NCBI RefSeq assembly: GCF_004217285.1
Contig: NZ_SHKS01000001.1
Span: 434,001 to 498,000, forward strand
Length of the DNA: 64,000 nucleotides
Direction: 5' to 3'
DNA from: Streptomyces sp. BK239
GTDB lineage: Bacteria; Actinomycetota; Actinomycetes; Streptomycetales; Streptomycetaceae
How positions within the stretch are numbered: position 1 is the stretch's first letter; each line of letters opens with the position of its first letter. The notes under the pieces were generated by a model. That model made no database searches and was not told the DNA's origin. It was given only the letters and a program-made list of their open reading frames with translations. The translations under genes and the position numbers were made by a program. Shown in pieces: positions 53,198 through 62,950 of the stretch.

Positions 53198-54187
53198 ATG
53201 TCCCTCCCCAAAGCTGAACTGCACCTGCACATCGAAGGCACCCTGGAGCCCGAGCTGGCTTTCGAGCTGGCCGCCCGCAACGGGGTGTCGCTGCCGTACA
53301 AGGACACCGAGGAACTGCGTGAGGCGTACCGGTTCGAGGACCTCCAGTCCTTCCTGAACCTGTACTACGAGCTGATGGCGGTTCTGCGCACCGAGCGGGA
53401 CTTCGAGGACCTCGCCGACGCCTACCTCGCGCGGGCGGCCGCGCAGGGCGTGCGCCACGCGGAGATCTTCTTCGACCCGCAGGCGCACCTCGACCGGGGG
53501 GTGTCGATGGGCACGGTCGTCGAGGGGCTGTGGCGGGCCCTCGGCCGCAGCCGGGAGCGGCACGGCGTCTCCACCCGGCTGATCCTGTGCTTCCTGCGCG
53601 ACGAGTCCGCCGAGTCGGCCCTCGCCACCCTGGACGCGGCGAAGCCGTACCTGGACCGGATCACCGGAGTCGGGCTCGACTCGGCCGAGGTGGGGCACCC
53701 GCCGGTGAAGTTCCGCGAGGTGTACGAGGCCGCCGCCGCGCTGGGGCTGCGCCGGGTCGCGCACGCCGGCGAGGAGGGGCCGCCCGAGTACATCACCGAG
53801 GCGCTGGACGTGCTCGGCGTCGAACGCGTCGACCACGGGCTGCGCTGCATGGAGGACCCGGACCTGGTGGCGCGGCTGGTGCGCGAGCGGATCCCGCTGA
53901 CGCTGTGCCCGCTGTCCAACGTCCGGCTGCGCGCCGTCGACACCCTCGCCGACCACCCGCTGCCCGCGATGCTCGACGCCGGGCTGCTGTGCACGGTCAA
54001 CTCCGACGACCCGGCCTACTTCGGCGGCTACGCCGGCGACAACTTCGACGCCGTACGGCGGACGCTGGGCCTGGACGAGGAGCGGCTGCGCGAGCTGGCC
54101 CGCAACTCCTTCGTCGCCTCCTTCCTGGAGGACGACGAGGAACTGCGGGCCCGGTACCTGGCCGAGGTGGAGGCGTACGCCTTCTGA
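53198..54187 (+). CDS. adenosine/adenine deaminase family protein, adenine-type motifs
   Basis: A 329-aa zinc hydrolase. Zinc and catalytic residues: ELHLHIEGT, VAHAGEEGPPEYI, RVDHGLR and NSDDPAYFGGY. The last motif and GLDSAEVGHPPVKF are those of the bacterial/fungal adenine deaminase branch rather than classical adenosine deaminase, so the substrate is probably adenine. GTG 53174 (overlapping the rnz stop as GTGA) is an alternative start adding eight residues. Convergent with the transporter gene with only 10 nt between. Confidence 0.88.
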   Translation: MSLPKAELHLHIEGTLEPELAFELAARNGVSLPYKDTEELREAYRFEDLQSFLNLYYELMAVLRTERDFEDLADAYLARAAAQGVRHAEIFFDPQAHLDRGVSMGTVVEGLWRALGRSRERHGVSTRLILCFLRDESAESALATLDAAKPYLDRITGVGLDSAEVGHPPVKFREVYEAAAALGLRRVAHAGEEGPPEYITEALDVLGVERVDHGLRCMEDPDLVARLVRERIPLTLCPLSNVRLRAVDTLADHPLPAMLDAGLLCTVNSDDPAYFGGYAGDNFDAVRRTLGLDEERLRELARNSFVASFLEDDEELRARYLAEVEAYAF

Positions 54188-54197
54188 CCGGCCCCGG

Positions 54198-55529
54198 TCA
54201 GTCCCCGGCGCCCGCCCGCCGGGGACCGGCCGTGTCGTACGCGCCCCGCACGGGCGCGACCGGGGTGTCCAGCACGATGTCCACGACCGGCTGCTCGGGA
54301 GCGCCGACCTGCGGCACCGAGCCGTTCGGCGCGCCGGTGGCCGCGGCGACCACGGCCGCCGGGGTGCCGCCGCGCCGGCGCACCGCGCCCGCCAGCAGCG
54401 GGCGTCCGCCCGTGTGCAGGGCGACGGCGGTCAGCGGGACGGCGACGACCAGCAGACCGGCGCCCAGGACCAGCCCCATCGCGGGGAACCCGGCCTGCGC
54501 CGACAGCAGACTCCCGGTCAGCGGGCCGGCCGCCGTCCCCAGCGAGGACGCCGACCCGACGAGCACCGCCCAGCGGCCGCGCGGGTCGAGCGAGGCGGCC
54601 AGCCCGATCAGGTACGACAGCACGATCGGGTAGAGCACGTTCCAGGCGATCTCGCCGGCCGCGAAGCTGCCCAGTCCGGTCGCGGACGCGCTCAGCGCGA
54701 CGCACCCGGCGATCAGCACGGTCCCGCCGCCGATCGGCGCGGCCCGGCCGAGCCGCGGGCCGAGTGCCCCGGCACCCAGCACCCCCAGCAGCCCGGCCCC
54801 CAGGGCCACCGCGAACACCCCGCCGACGGTGGCCTCGGTGAGGTGCGCCTGCGTCAGGCCGATCCGCCCGCTGACGCCCCACAGGGAGTTCTGCACGAGC
54901 GACCAGCACGGCATCGCCACGGCGAGCACCAGCCCCGACCGCAGATGGGGGAGCCGGGAGCCGGTCGAGCCCTGCCGGGCCGGCGCGGTGACCGTGCGGG
55001 CCGGGAGCCGGCTCGTCGACGGCCACACGGCGAGGGCGGTCAGCGCGATCGCCGCCAGCGGCTGCCCGTGCCCGGGGCCCAGGTGCGGGACCGTCAGATA
55101 GACGGCCCCCGCGAGGGCGGAGACGCCGAGCAGGCCGAGCGTGGAGGCCCGGTGCGGGTCGGGCTGGGCGGCGATCCGGGTCGCGGCGACCGTCGTGGCC
55201 GTACCGGAGCCGAACCCGCCGAGGACCGCGCCCGCGACCACCGCGGGCACGCTGCCGGCGAGGGCGGCCCCGCCGTAGCCGAGCACGGCCAGCACCAGCC
55301 CGAGCCGGGCCAGGGTGCGGGCGCCGATCCGCTCCACCCGGGAGGCGAGGGCGAACCCGGCCGACGCCGAACTCAGCAGCAGGGCGCTGCCGACGGCGCC
55401 GGCCTCGGTGGCGGACAGCGGAAGCCCCGCGTCCAGCCGGCCGACGACGGTGGGCAGCAGATAGGGGGCGAGGTACCCGGCCGTGAAAAGGGCGACGAGG
55501 GGCCAGGGAGTGGTGCGGGGGGCGAACAC
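54198..55529 (-). CDS. MFS-type membrane transporter
   Basis: A 443-aa protein with about twelve hydrophobic helices and a Pro/Ala/Val-rich cytoplasmic tail. Family features include the short loop ASRVERIGARTLARLG after helix 2 and GGFGSGTATTVAATRIA. I start at GTG 55529 (CAGGA upstream); the frame is open to 55610 but those extra residues are Pro/Arg-rich. It lies 200 nt downstream of the iclR gene on the same strand. Substrate unknown; glucarate uptake is a guess from context. Confidence 0.8.
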   Translation of the reverse strand: MFAPRTTPWPLVALFTAGYLAPYLLPTVVGRLDAGLPLSATEAGAVGSALLLSSASAGFALASRVERIGARTLARLGLVLAVLGYGGAALAGSVPAVVAGAVLGGFGSGTATTVAATRIAAQPDPHRASTLGLLGVSALAGAVYLTVPHLGPGHGQPLAAIALTALAVWPSTSRLPARTVTAPARQGSTGSRLPHLRSGLVLAVAMPCWSLVQNSLWGVSGRIGLTQAHLTEATVGGVFAVALGAGLLGVLGAGALGPRLGRAAPIGGGTVLIAGCVALSASATGLGSFAAGEIAWNVLYPIVLSYLIGLAASLDPRGRWAVLVGSASSLGTAAGPLTGSLLSAQAGFPAMGLVLGAGLLVVAVPLTAVALHTGGRPLLAGAVRRRGGTPAAVVAAATGAPNGSVPQVGAPEQPVVDIVLDTPVAPVRGAYDTAGPRRAGAGD

Positions 55530-55728
55530 GGGCGTTCCTGGGCGTGCGAAAGGGGCGGCTCGAAAGGGGGAGGGGGCGCCGACCGTCGACGGACAGGAAC
55601 GCGCGGGCAATTTGTATCAAGCAAGCGGTTGCGAACAGTAGCCCGGGCCGGGTGATGTGGATCACGTCAGGTTTGGTGCGGCGAGGGCCGGGTAACAGCT
55701 TTCGTCCTAGCGGTCCTTGGGTCGGCGG

Positions 55729-56511
55729 CTAACGCCAGTCGACCGACCCGGTCGCCCTCGGCGCCGTCGATTCGATCCGCGCCCTGGTCTCCCGCATCAC
55801 CGCGACGATCCGCGCCTCGTGGGCCGGCGTCAGCCGGGCCACCGGCGCCGAGCAGCTGATCGCGTCCTGCGCGGGCGTGTCGTAGCGCAGTGCGAAGCCG
55901 AAGCCGGCGATGCCGCTCACGCCCTCCTCACGGTCCACGGAGTATCCGCGCGCCCGCACTTCCATCAGGTCGGCGAGGAGCGTGGCGCGGCTCGTGTGCG
56001 ACCGCGGGGTGAGCGCCTCGTACGGACCCTCGGGCAGCTCCGCGTCGGGGCGTTCGGCCAGCAGCGCCTTGCCCAGCGCGCCCACGTGCGCGGGGAGCCG
56101 GCGGCCGACCCTGCTGATCGTGCGCAGGTACTCGTGCGACTCGCGGGTCGCCAGATAGGCCACGTCCCGCCCGTCCAGCCGGCCCAGGTGGATCGTCTCG
56201 CCCAGCGCCTCGGACGCCTCGTCGAGATACGGGCGCACCAGCCGGACCCGGGGGTCGGAGTCGAGGTAGCTCGTGCCGGTCAGCAGGGCGTGGATGCCGA
56301 TGCCGTAGAGCGAGCCGGTGACGTCGGTGCGGACCCAGCCGCGGCCGATCAGGGTCTGGAGCAGCGCGTACATCGAACTGCGCGGCACTTCCAGCTCGTC
56401 CGACAGCTCCTGAAGGCGTGCCGGACGGTCCCCGCGCGCCGCGAGCAGTTCCAGCAGCTCCACCGTGCGCGCGGCGGACTTCACCTCGCGGACGCCGCCC
56501 GTCTCCGACAT
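55729..56511 (-). CDS. IclR-family transcriptional regulator
   Basis: A 260-aa regulator. An N-terminal winged helix (SAARTVELLELLAARGDRPA, PRSSMYALLQTLIGRGWV) is followed by a GAF-like ligand domain (LDEASEALGETIHLGRLDG, GALGKALLAE, REEGVSGIAGFGFALR). Start ATG 56511 fits the family and a TACCAT -10 box 6 nt upstream; the frame extends to 56571 without support. Divergent from glucarate dehydratase, which it probably controls. Confidence 0.9.
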   Translation of the reverse strand: MSETGGVREVKSAARTVELLELLAARGDRPARLQELSDELEVPRSSMYALLQTLIGRGWVRTDVTGSLYGIGIHALLTGTSYLDSDPRVRLVRPYLDEASEALGETIHLGRLDGRDVAYLATRESHEYLRTISRVGRRLPAHVGALGKALLAERPDAELPEGPYEALTPRSHTSRATLLADLMEVRARGYSVDREEGVSGIAGFGFALRYDTPAQDAISCSAPVARLTPAHEARIVAVMRETRARIESTAPRATGSVDWR

Positions 56512-56517
56512 GCGCCG

Positions 56518-56523
56518 ATGGTA
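56518..56523 (-). promoter_or_regulatory. -10 box of the iclR-type gene
   Basis: TACCAT on the minus strand ends 6 nt before the ATG at 56511. Confidence 0.5.
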
Positions 56524-56552
56524 GTCCGGAGGCGCCGCGCGGCGCGCGGCCG

Positions 56553-56582
56553 TTGACGCGAGTGCGTTCACCTACCTATCCT
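56553..56582 (+). promoter_or_regulatory. promoter of glucarate dehydratase
   Basis: TTGACG (56553-56558), 18-nt spacer, TATCCT (56577-56582): one of the best vegetative-type promoters in the window. Confidence 0.65.
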
Positions 56583-56584
56583 TC

Positions 56585-56600
56585 GTCTTCATACGTAGAC
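56585..56600 (+). promoter_or_regulatory. candidate IclR operator before glucarate dehydratase
   Basis: GTCTTCATACGTAGAC is an imperfect palindrome with perfect GTCT/AGAC ends, covering the predicted transcription start. The divergent iclR gene makes its product the obvious candidate ligand. Confidence 0.5.
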
Positions 56601-56611
56601 AGGAGTGGGAC

Positions 56612-57901
56612 GTGGACCTCACCATCACGGACGTACGGCTGACCCCGATCCTCGTCGCCGACCCGCCGCTGCTGAACACGCAGGGCGTCCACCAGCCGTA
56701 CACCCCCCGGCTGATCGTGGAGGTCACGACCGCCGACGGGGTCACGGGCGTCGGGGAGACCTACGGCGACACCAAGTACCTGGAACTGGCCCGCCCCCTC
56801 GCCGCGCGATTGACCGGCCGTCAGATCGGTGATCTGAACGGGCTGTTCGTCCTCGCGGGCGCGGTGACCGTCGACGACTCCCGCGTCTCCGGCCAGGTCG
56901 ACGTGGGCGGGCTGCGCGGGGTGCAGACCGCCGACAAGCTGCGGCTCTCCGTCGTCTCCGCGTTCGAGGTCGCCTGCCTCGACGCGCTCGGCAAGACGCT
57001 CGGGCTGCCCGTCCACACCCTCCTCGGCGGCAAGGTGCGCGACACCGTCGAGTACAGCGCCTACCTCTTCTACAAGTGGGCCGGCCATCCCGAGGGCGTG
57101 GCCTGCGAGAAGGACGACTGGGGGGCCGCCGTCGACCCGGCAGGCGTGGTCGAGCAGGCCCGCCGCTTCAAGGAGCGGTACGGCTTCACCTCGTTCAAGC
57201 TCAAGGGCGGCGTCTTCCCCCCCGACGAGGAGATCGCCGCCGTGCGCGCCCTCGCCGAGGCGTTCCCCGGGCACCCCCTGCGGCTCGACCCCAACGGGTC
57301 CTGGAGCGTGGCGACTTCACTGCGGGTCGCCGAGGAGCTCGGGGACGTGCTGGAGTACCTGGAGGACCCCGCGCTCGGCACAGTCGCGATGGCCGAGGTC
57401 GCCGCCCGGACCGACGTCCCGCTCGCCACCAACATGTGCGTGACCACGTTCGCGGAGATCGCAGAGGCGTTCGCCAAGGGCGCCGTGCAGGTCGTGCTCT
57501 CCGACCACCACTACTGGGGCGGACTGCGCAACACCCAGCAACTCGCCGCCGTCTGCCGCACGTTCGGCGTCGGGGTCTCCATGCACTCCAACACCCACCT
57601 CGGGATCAGTCTCGCCGCCATGACCCACGTCGCGGCCACCGTCCCCGACCTCCACCACGCCTGCGACTCCCACTACCCCTGGCAGTCCGAGGACGTCCTC
57701 ACCGAACGCCTCACCTTCGACGACGGCAAGGTCACCGTGTCCGACGCGCCCGGACTGGGCGTCGAACTCGACCACGACCGACTGAGGTTCCTCCACGAAC
57801 GCTGGCTGAACGACTCCGGCGCCCTGCGCGACCGCGACGACGCGGCGGCGATGCGCCTCACCGACCCCGCCTGGACCACCCCGAGCGTGCCCCGCTGGTG
57901 A
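56612..57901 (+). CDS. gudD: glucarate dehydratase (enolase superfamily)
   Basis: Dehydrates D-glucarate to 5-keto-4-deoxyglucarate. The 429 aa have the Lys-x-Lys base in SFKLKGG (about 195), metal ligands in RLDPNGSW, YLEDP and ATNMCVT, and the His-Asp side in SDHHYWGG and MHSNTHLGIS. Length and motifs fit GudD, though a related acid-sugar dehydratase is possible. GTG start with AGGAG upstream. Followed after 95 nt by a PfkB kinase. Confidence 0.88.
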   Translation: MDLTITDVRLTPILVADPPLLNTQGVHQPYTPRLIVEVTTADGVTGVGETYGDTKYLELARPLAARLTGRQIGDLNGLFVLAGAVTVDDSRVSGQVDVGGLRGVQTADKLRLSVVSAFEVACLDALGKTLGLPVHTLLGGKVRDTVEYSAYLFYKWAGHPEGVACEKDDWGAAVDPAGVVEQARRFKERYGFTSFKLKGGVFPPDEEIAAVRALAEAFPGHPLRLDPNGSWSVATSLRVAEELGDVLEYLEDPALGTVAMAEVAARTDVPLATNMCVTTFAEIAEAFAKGAVQVVLSDHHYWGGLRNTQQLAAVCRTFGVGVSMHSNTHLGISLAAMTHVAATVPDLHHACDSHYPWQSEDVLTERLTFDDGKVTVSDAPGLGVELDHDRLRFLHERWLNDSGALRDRDDAAAMRLTDPAWTTPSVPRW

Positions 57902-57996
57902 GCCCGGACGCGTCCGCGGTCCCGCGCGGGGCTGCGGACGCCCGTCCGGGGCGTGGTGCACACTGGCCAGATCGGCACCACGTCAGGGAGCGCACA

Positions 57997-59145
57997 GTGA
58001 CCGCGTCCATCGCGTCCACCGGAGAGGGACACCACCGGCACCACCGGGAGGCACAGGTCGACCCGCTGGCCGGCCTGCGCGGCGCGGCCGACCCGCCCTG
58101 GGACGTCTACCTCACCGGCACCGTCTTCCTGGACATCATCTTCACCGGCCTCGACTCCGCGCCCGTCCGCGGCACCGAGTCCTGGGCCCGCGGCATGGGC
58201 TCCAGCCCCGGCGGCGTCGCCAACATGGCCACCGCCCTCGCCCGCCTCGGCCTGCGCACCTCCCTGGCCGCAGCCTTCGGCGACGACCACTACGGCGAGT
58301 ACTGCTGGGACGCGCTGGAACAGGGCGAGGGCATCGACCTCACCCCCTCCCGCACCATCCCCCACTGGCACTCCCCGGTCACCGTCTCCATGGCCTACGA
58401 GGGCGAACGCACCATGGTCTCCCACGGCCACGAACCGCCCCCCGAGGAGGTCCTCCTCCAGGACGGCGCCCCCGCCGCCCCGCCGCACGCCCGCGCCGCC
58501 GTCGCCTCCCTCACCCCCGGCCGCGGCGCGCCCTGGATCGCCCGCGCCGCCGGCCTCGGCACCCGCGTCTTCGCCGACGTCGGCTGGGACGACACCGGCG
58601 CCTGGGACCTGGCCGGCCTCACCGACCTGAAGCACTGCGAGGCGTTCCTGCCGAACGCCGAGGAGGCGATGCGCTACACCGGCACCTCCTGCCCCCGCGC
58701 CGCCGCCCACGCCCTCACCGAACACGTCCCGCTCGCCGTCGTCACCCTCGGCTCCGACGGCGCGTACGCCGTCGACCGGCGCACCGGCGAGACCGCCGAG
58801 GTCCCCGCCATCGCCGTGGAGGCCCTCGACCCCACCGGCGCGGGGGACGTCTTCGTGGCCGGCTTCGTCACCGGCGCCCTCGCCGGCTGGCCGCTCGCCG
58901 ACCGCCTCGCCTTCGCCGGACTGACCGCCGCCCTCTCCGTCCAGGAGTTCGGCGGCTCGCTCTCCGCCCCCGGCTGGTCCGAGATCGCCGCCTGGTGGCG
59001 CAGGGTCCAGTCCGTCGACGGCCAGGACCCCGAGGCGCTGCGCCGCTACGAGTTCCTCGACGGCCTCCTCCCGGCGGGCCGCGAGACCACCCCGTGGCCG
59101 CGCCGCCGCGCCGTCCCCACGATCGGCTTCCGCCGCTCGGCCTGA
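57997..59145 (+). CDS. PfkB-family carbohydrate kinase
   Basis: A 382-aa ribokinase-like sugar kinase. The N-terminal pattern GMGSSPGGVANMATALARLG binds substrate and DPTGAGDVFVAGFVTG near the C-terminus holds the catalytic Asp and anion hole. A His-rich N-terminal extension of ~35 residues is unusual. Downstream of glucarate dehydratase; it could act on a keto-deoxy sugar acid, but this is inference. GTG start with GGGAG upstream. Confidence 0.85.
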   Translation: MTASIASTGEGHHRHHREAQVDPLAGLRGAADPPWDVYLTGTVFLDIIFTGLDSAPVRGTESWARGMGSSPGGVANMATALARLGLRTSLAAAFGDDHYGEYCWDALEQGEGIDLTPSRTIPHWHSPVTVSMAYEGERTMVSHGHEPPPEEVLLQDGAPAAPPHARAAVASLTPGRGAPWIARAAGLGTRVFADVGWDDTGAWDLAGLTDLKHCEAFLPNAEEAMRYTGTSCPRAAAHALTEHVPLAVVTLGSDGAYAVDRRTGETAEVPAIAVEALDPTGAGDVFVAGFVTGALAGWPLADRLAFAGLTAALSVQEFGGSLSAPGWSEIAAWWRRVQSVDGQDPEALRRYEFLDGLLPAGRETTPWPRRRAVPTIGFRRSA

Positions 59146-59294
59146 ACGGGAGCCGCGCCCCCGCCGCTCCCGACGCGACTGTTCGAAAACCCCTGCGGTG
59201 TTGTCAGCCCCCTGGCGTACCCTGGAACACGCCAGGCCGCCCTTGTGGCAGGCGAGACGTATCCGGGAGGACGTAGAGGCCTTCGGGCCGGCCT

Positions 59295-60353
59295 ATGACT
59301 GAGACACCCACAGCTCAGACGCCCGCGCAGGGCAAGGCGAGAGCACAGTTCACCGTTCCCGCCCAGCACCCCATGGTGACCGTGCTGGGATCCGGAGACT
59401 CCCTCCTGCGCGTGATCGAGACGGCCTTCCCGGCGGCCGACATCCACGTCCGGGGCAATGAGATCAGCGCTACCGGCGACCCGCACGAGGTCGTCCTCAT
59501 CCAGCGCCTGTTCGACGAGATGATGCTGGTGCTCCGCACCGGGCAGCCGATGACGGAGGACGCAGTGGAACGCTCGATCGCCATGCTGCGGGCGAGTGAG
59601 AACGGGACGAGCGACGGCCAGGAGACCCCGGCCGAGGTACTGACGCAGAACATCCTGTCCTCGCGCGGCCGCACCATCCGCCCCAAGACCCTGAACCAGA
59701 AGCGCTACGTCGACGCGATCGACAAGCACACCGTCGTCTTCGGCATCGGCCCCGCCGGCACCGGCAAGACGTACCTGGCGATGGCGAAGGCGGTCCAGGC
59801 CCTGCAGTCCAAGCAGGTCAACCGCATCATCCTGACCCGCCCCGCGGTGGAGGCCGGCGAACGCCTCGGCTTCCTCCCCGGAACCCTCTACGAGAAGATC
59901 GACCCCTACCTGCGCCCGCTGTACGACGCCCTGCACGACATGCTGGACCCGGACTCGATCCCCCGGCTGATGGCTGCGGGGACGATCGAGGTCGCGCCGC
60001 TGGCGTACATGAGGGGCCGGACCCTGAACGACGCCTTCATCATCCTCGACGAGGCCCAGAACACCTCCCCCGAGCAGATGAAGATGTTCCTCACCCGGCT
60101 CGGCTTCGACTCGAAGATCGTGATCACGGGTGACGTGACGCAGGTGGACCTGCCCTCCGGCACCAAGTCGGGGCTGCGGCAGGTGCAGGAGATCCTGGAG
60201 GGCGTCCAGGACGTCCACTTCTCGCGGCTGTCGTCCCAGGACGTCGTACGGCACAAGCTGGTGGGCCGTATCGTCGACGCGTACGAGAAGTACGACAGCC
60301 ACCACGGCACGGAGAACGGCACCCACAAGGGCGGCCGCAACAAGCGGAAGTAG
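59295..60353 (+). CDS. phoH: PhoH-like ATPase
   Basis: A 352-aa P-loop ATPase; the family is linked to RNA metabolism. An N-terminal PhoH-specific region ([20 protein letters not shown]) precedes Walker A GPAGTGKT (about 152) and Walker [10 protein letters not shown], then [11 protein letters not shown]. The ybeY gene follows after 13 nt, the standard bacterial pairing. Confidence 0.95.
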   Translation: MTETPTAQTPAQGKARAQFTVPAQHPMVTVLGSGDSLLRVIETAFPAADIHVRGNEISATGDPHEVVLIQRLFDEMMLVLRTGQPMTEDAVERSIAMLRASENGTSDGQETPAEVLTQNILSSRGRTIRPKTLNQKRYVDAIDKHTVVFGIGPAGTGKTYLAMAKAVQALQSKQVNRIILTRPAVEAGERLGFLPGTLYEKIDPYLRPLYDALHDMLDPDSIPRLMAAGTIEVAPLAYMRGRTLNDAFIILDEAQNTSPEQMKMFLTRLGFDSKIVITGDVTQVDLPSGTKSGLRQVQEILEGVQDVHFSRLSSQDVVRHKLVGRIVDAYEKYDSHHGTENGTHKGGRNKRK

Positions 60354-60366
60354 ACAAGCCAGCACC

Positions 60367-60864
60367 ATGTCGATCGACGTCAACAACGAGTCCGGAACCG
60401 AGGTCGACGAGCAGGCGATCCTCGACATCGCCCGCTACGCGCTCGCGCGGATGCGCATCCACCCGCTCTCCGAGCTCTCGGTGATCGTCGTGGACTCCGA
60501 CGCCATGGAGCAGCTCCACATCCAGTGGATGGACCTGCCCGGCCCGACGGACGTCATGTCCTTCCCGATGGACGAGCTGCGGCCGCCGTCGAAGGACGAC
60601 GACGAGCCGCCGCAGGGGCTGCTCGGCGACATCGTGCTGTGCCCCGAGGTCGCCGAGAAGCAGGGCAAGGAGGCGCCGACGCAGCACTCCATGGACGAGG
60701 AGCTCCAGCTGCTCACCGTCCACGGCGTGCTGCACCTGCTGGGCTACGACCACGAGGAGGCCGACGAGAAGGCCGAGATGTTCGGCCTCCAGGCGGCCAT
60801 CGTGGACGGCTGGCGGGCCGAGAAGGGCCTGACCGGTCCGTCGCCGGCGCCGACCGTCTCATGA
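60367..60864 (+). CDS. ybeY: endoribonuclease YbeY
   Basis: A 165-aa zinc RNase for 16S rRNA 3'-end maturation and ribosome quality control. The three-histidine zinc motif [11 protein letters not shown] is at about residues 119-129, with [12 protein letters not shown] and [11 protein letters not shown] upstream. Its stop overlaps the next start (ATGA). Confidence 0.95.
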   Translation: MSIDVNNESGTEVDEQAILDIARYALARMRIHPLSELSVIVVDSDAMEQLHIQWMDLPGPTDVMSFPMDELRPPSKDDDEPPQGLLGDIVLCPEVAEKQGKEAPTQHSMDEELQLLTVHGVLHLLGYDHEEADEKAEMFGLQAAIVDGWRAEKGLTGPSPAPTVS

Positions 60865-62156
60865 GCCCGACGCTCGTCGCCGGCGCGGTCGCCCTGGTGG
60901 TCGTGGCGTGGCTCGCCGCCTGCGCGGAGGCGGGCATCGCGCGCGTCTCCAGCTTCCGCGCCGAGGAGGCCGTACGGAGCGGGCGGCGCGGCAGCGCCAG
61001 GCTGGCGCAGATCGCCGCCGACCCCACCCGTTACCTCAACGTGGCGCTGCTGGTCCGCGTCGCCTGCGAGATGGCCGCCGCCGCGCTCGTCACCTACGCC
61101 TGTCTGAACACGATCGACGGCACTGCCGGGGCGCTGCTCGCCGCGATCGGCGTGATGGTGCTCGTGTCGTACGTCGCCGTCGGGGTCTCCCCGCGCACCA
61201 TCGGCCGCCAGCACCCGCTGAACACGGCGACGGCCGCCGCGTACGTGCTGCTGCCGCTGGCGCGGATCATGGGCCCGGTCCCGTCGCTGCTGATCCTCAT
61301 CGGCAACGCGCTCACCCCCGGCAAGGGCTTCCGCCGCGGCCCGTTCGCCTCCGAGGCGGAGCTGCGGGCGATGGTGGACCTCGCCGAGGCGGAGTCGCTG
61401 ATCGAGGACGAGGAGCGCCGCATGGTGCACTCCGTCTTCGAGCTGGGCGACACCCTCGTGCGGGAGGTCATGGTGCCGCGCACCGACCTCGTCGTCATCG
61501 AGCGCTACAAGACCATCCGGCAGGCCCTCACGCTGGCGCTGCGCTCCGGGTTCTCGCGGATCCCCGTCACCGGGGAGAGCGAGGACGACATCGTCGGGAT
61601 CGTGTACCTGAAGGACCTGGTCCGCAAGACCCACATCAGCCGGGACGCCGAGTCGGACCTGGTGTCGACGGCGATGCGGCCCGCCGCGTTCGTACCCGAC
61701 ACCAAGAACGCCGGCGATCTGCTGCGGGAGATGCAGCAGCAGCGCAACCACGTCGCCGTCGTCATCGACGAGTACGGCGGCACCGCCGGCATCGTCACCA
61801 TCGAGGACATCCTCGAGGAGATCGTCGGCGAGATCACCGACGAGTACGACCGTGAACTGCCGCCGGTGGAGGAACTCGGCGAGGACCGCCACCGGGTGAC
61901 CGCCCGTCTCGACATCACCGACCTGGGCGAGCTGTACGGCCTGGAGGAGTACGACGACGAGGACGTGGAGACCGTCGGCGGTCTGCTCGCCAAGGCGCTG
62001 GGCCGGGTGCCGATCGCCGGGGCCTCCGCGGTCGTCGACCTGCCCGACGGCCGGCTCCTGCGGCTGACGGCGGAGGCGGCGGCCGGGCGCCGGAACAAGA
62101 TCGTCACGGTGCTGGCGGAGCCGGTGGACAAGCCGGAGGAGGAGACGGCCGAGTGA
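60861..62156 (+). CDS. CNNM/CorC-type membrane protein with CBS domains
   Basis: A 431-aa protein. Four hydrophobic helices (DUF21/CNNM, residues ~1-145) are followed by two CBS domains (~196-306, [40 protein letters not shown]) and a CorC_HlyC domain (~330-415). The family is associated with magnesium export or resistance. Overlaps ybeY by 4 nt, so phoH-ybeY-this gene is one operon. Confidence 0.92.
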   Translation: MSPTLVAGAVALVVVAWLAACAEAGIARVSSFRAEEAVRSGRRGSARLAQIAADPTRYLNVALLVRVACEMAAAALVTYACLNTIDGTAGALLAAIGVMVLVSYVAVGVSPRTIGRQHPLNTATAAAYVLLPLARIMGPVPSLLILIGNALTPGKGFRRGPFASEAELRAMVDLAEAESLIEDEERRMVHSVFELGDTLVREVMVPRTDLVVIERYKTIRQALTLALRSGFSRIPVTGESEDDIVGIVYLKDLVRKTHISRDAESDLVSTAMRPAAFVPDTKNAGDLLREMQQQRNHVAVVIDEYGGTAGIVTIEDILEEIVGEITDEYDRELPPVEELGEDRHRVTARLDITDLGELYGLEEYDDEDVETVGGLLAKALGRVPIAGASAVVDLPDGRLLRLTAEAAAGRRNKIVTVLAEPVDKPEEETAE

Positions 62157-62199
62157 CGCCCGGGGGAGCCCGGGTGACGCCCGAGAAGGAGACGTCCGT

Positions 62200-62559
62200 A
62201 TGACGCCCGAGGAGTTGCGCGCCTTCTGCCTGTCCTTCGAGGCGGCGACGGAGGACTTCCCCTTCCGGCCGGAGATCTCCGTCTTCAAGGTGCTCGGAAA
62301 GATGTTCGCCCTCAGCTGGATCGACGCGCGGCCCCTGAAGGTCAACCTCAAGTGCGACCCGGAGGACGCGGTCCGTCTGCGCGCCGACCACCCGGGCCTG
62401 ATCGCCCCCGGCTACCACATGAACAAGCGGCACTGGAACACGGTGACGGTGGACGGCGCGCTGCCCGGTCAGCTCGTCCGTGAGCTGATCGAGGACTCGT
62501 ACGACCTGGTCGTGGCGGGACTGCCGCGCGCGGAGCGGCTGCGCCTGGACCGCCCCTGA
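62200..62559 (+). CDS. MmcQ/YjbR-family DNA-binding-like protein
   Basis: A 119-aa protein. It has the CyaY-like YjbR fold pattern: TEDFPFRPEISVFKVLGKMFAL, PLKVNLKCDPEDAVRLRADH and MNKRHWNTVTVDG. Function in the cell is not established. ATG preceded by GAAGGAG; the 40-nt spacer before it repeats GTGACGCCCG twice. Confidence 0.85.
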   Translation: MTPEELRAFCLSFEAATEDFPFRPEISVFKVLGKMFALSWIDARPLKVNLKCDPEDAVRLRADHPGLIAPGYHMNKRHWNTVTVDGALPGQLVRELIEDSYDLVVAGLPRAERLRLDRP

Positions 62560-62584
62560 GAGTTCGCGGGGGCGGCTCGCTCCG

Positions 62585-62590
62585 TATGCT
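62585..62590 (+). promoter_or_regulatory. -10 box of the cytidine-deaminase-like gene
   Basis: TATGCT ends 6 nt before ATG 62597; GTTCGC lies 17 nt upstream as a weak -35. Confidence 0.5.
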
Positions 62591-62596
62591 CGGGGC

Positions 62597-62950
62597 ATGA
62601 CCGACAGCACCGCGCTCGACGCCGAGGACCGGAAGATCGTCACCCTGGCCCGTTCAGTCCGGGCCCGCAACGGGGTGCCCGAGGGGGCGGCCGTACGGGA
62701 CGAGACGGGGCGTACGTACGTGGCGGGGACGGTGGCGCTGCCGTCGCTGGAGCTGAGCGCGCTGCGGACGGCGGTGGCGATGGCGGTGGCGTCCGGGGCG
62801 AAGTCGCTGGAGGCGGCGGCCGTGGTCACCGACGCCGAGTCCGTCGCCGAGGCGGACCGGGCCGCCGTCGCCGATCTGGGCGGCGCGGGCACGCCGGTGC
62901 TGGTGGCCGGCCCCGACGGGACCGTCCGGCTGACCGTCACCGCGGGCTGA
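62597..62950 (+). CDS. degenerate cytidine-deaminase-fold protein
   Basis: A 117-aa protein whose order of segments follows cytidine deaminases (ARSVRARNGVPEGAAVRDETG, then VALPSLELSALRTAVAMAVASGAKSL). It contains no cysteine at all and no CAE/HAE or PCxxC motif. Without zinc ligands it cannot be a normal deaminase. It may be a structural or binding relative; function unknown. Its position after ybeY and the CBS gene matches where a cytidine deaminase is often annotated near era. Confidence 0.7.
   Translation: MTDSTALDAEDRKIVTLARSVRARNGVPEGAAVRDETGRTYVAGTVALPSLELSALRTAVAMAVASGAKSLEAAAVVTDAESVAEADRAAVADLGGAGTPVLVAGPDGTVRLTVTAG

Noticed and set aside
55545..55728. Operator GCAAGCGGTTGC in the spacer between the iclR and transporter genes
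   Set aside because: Arms are only four bases and there is no clear promoter next to it; too weak to list.
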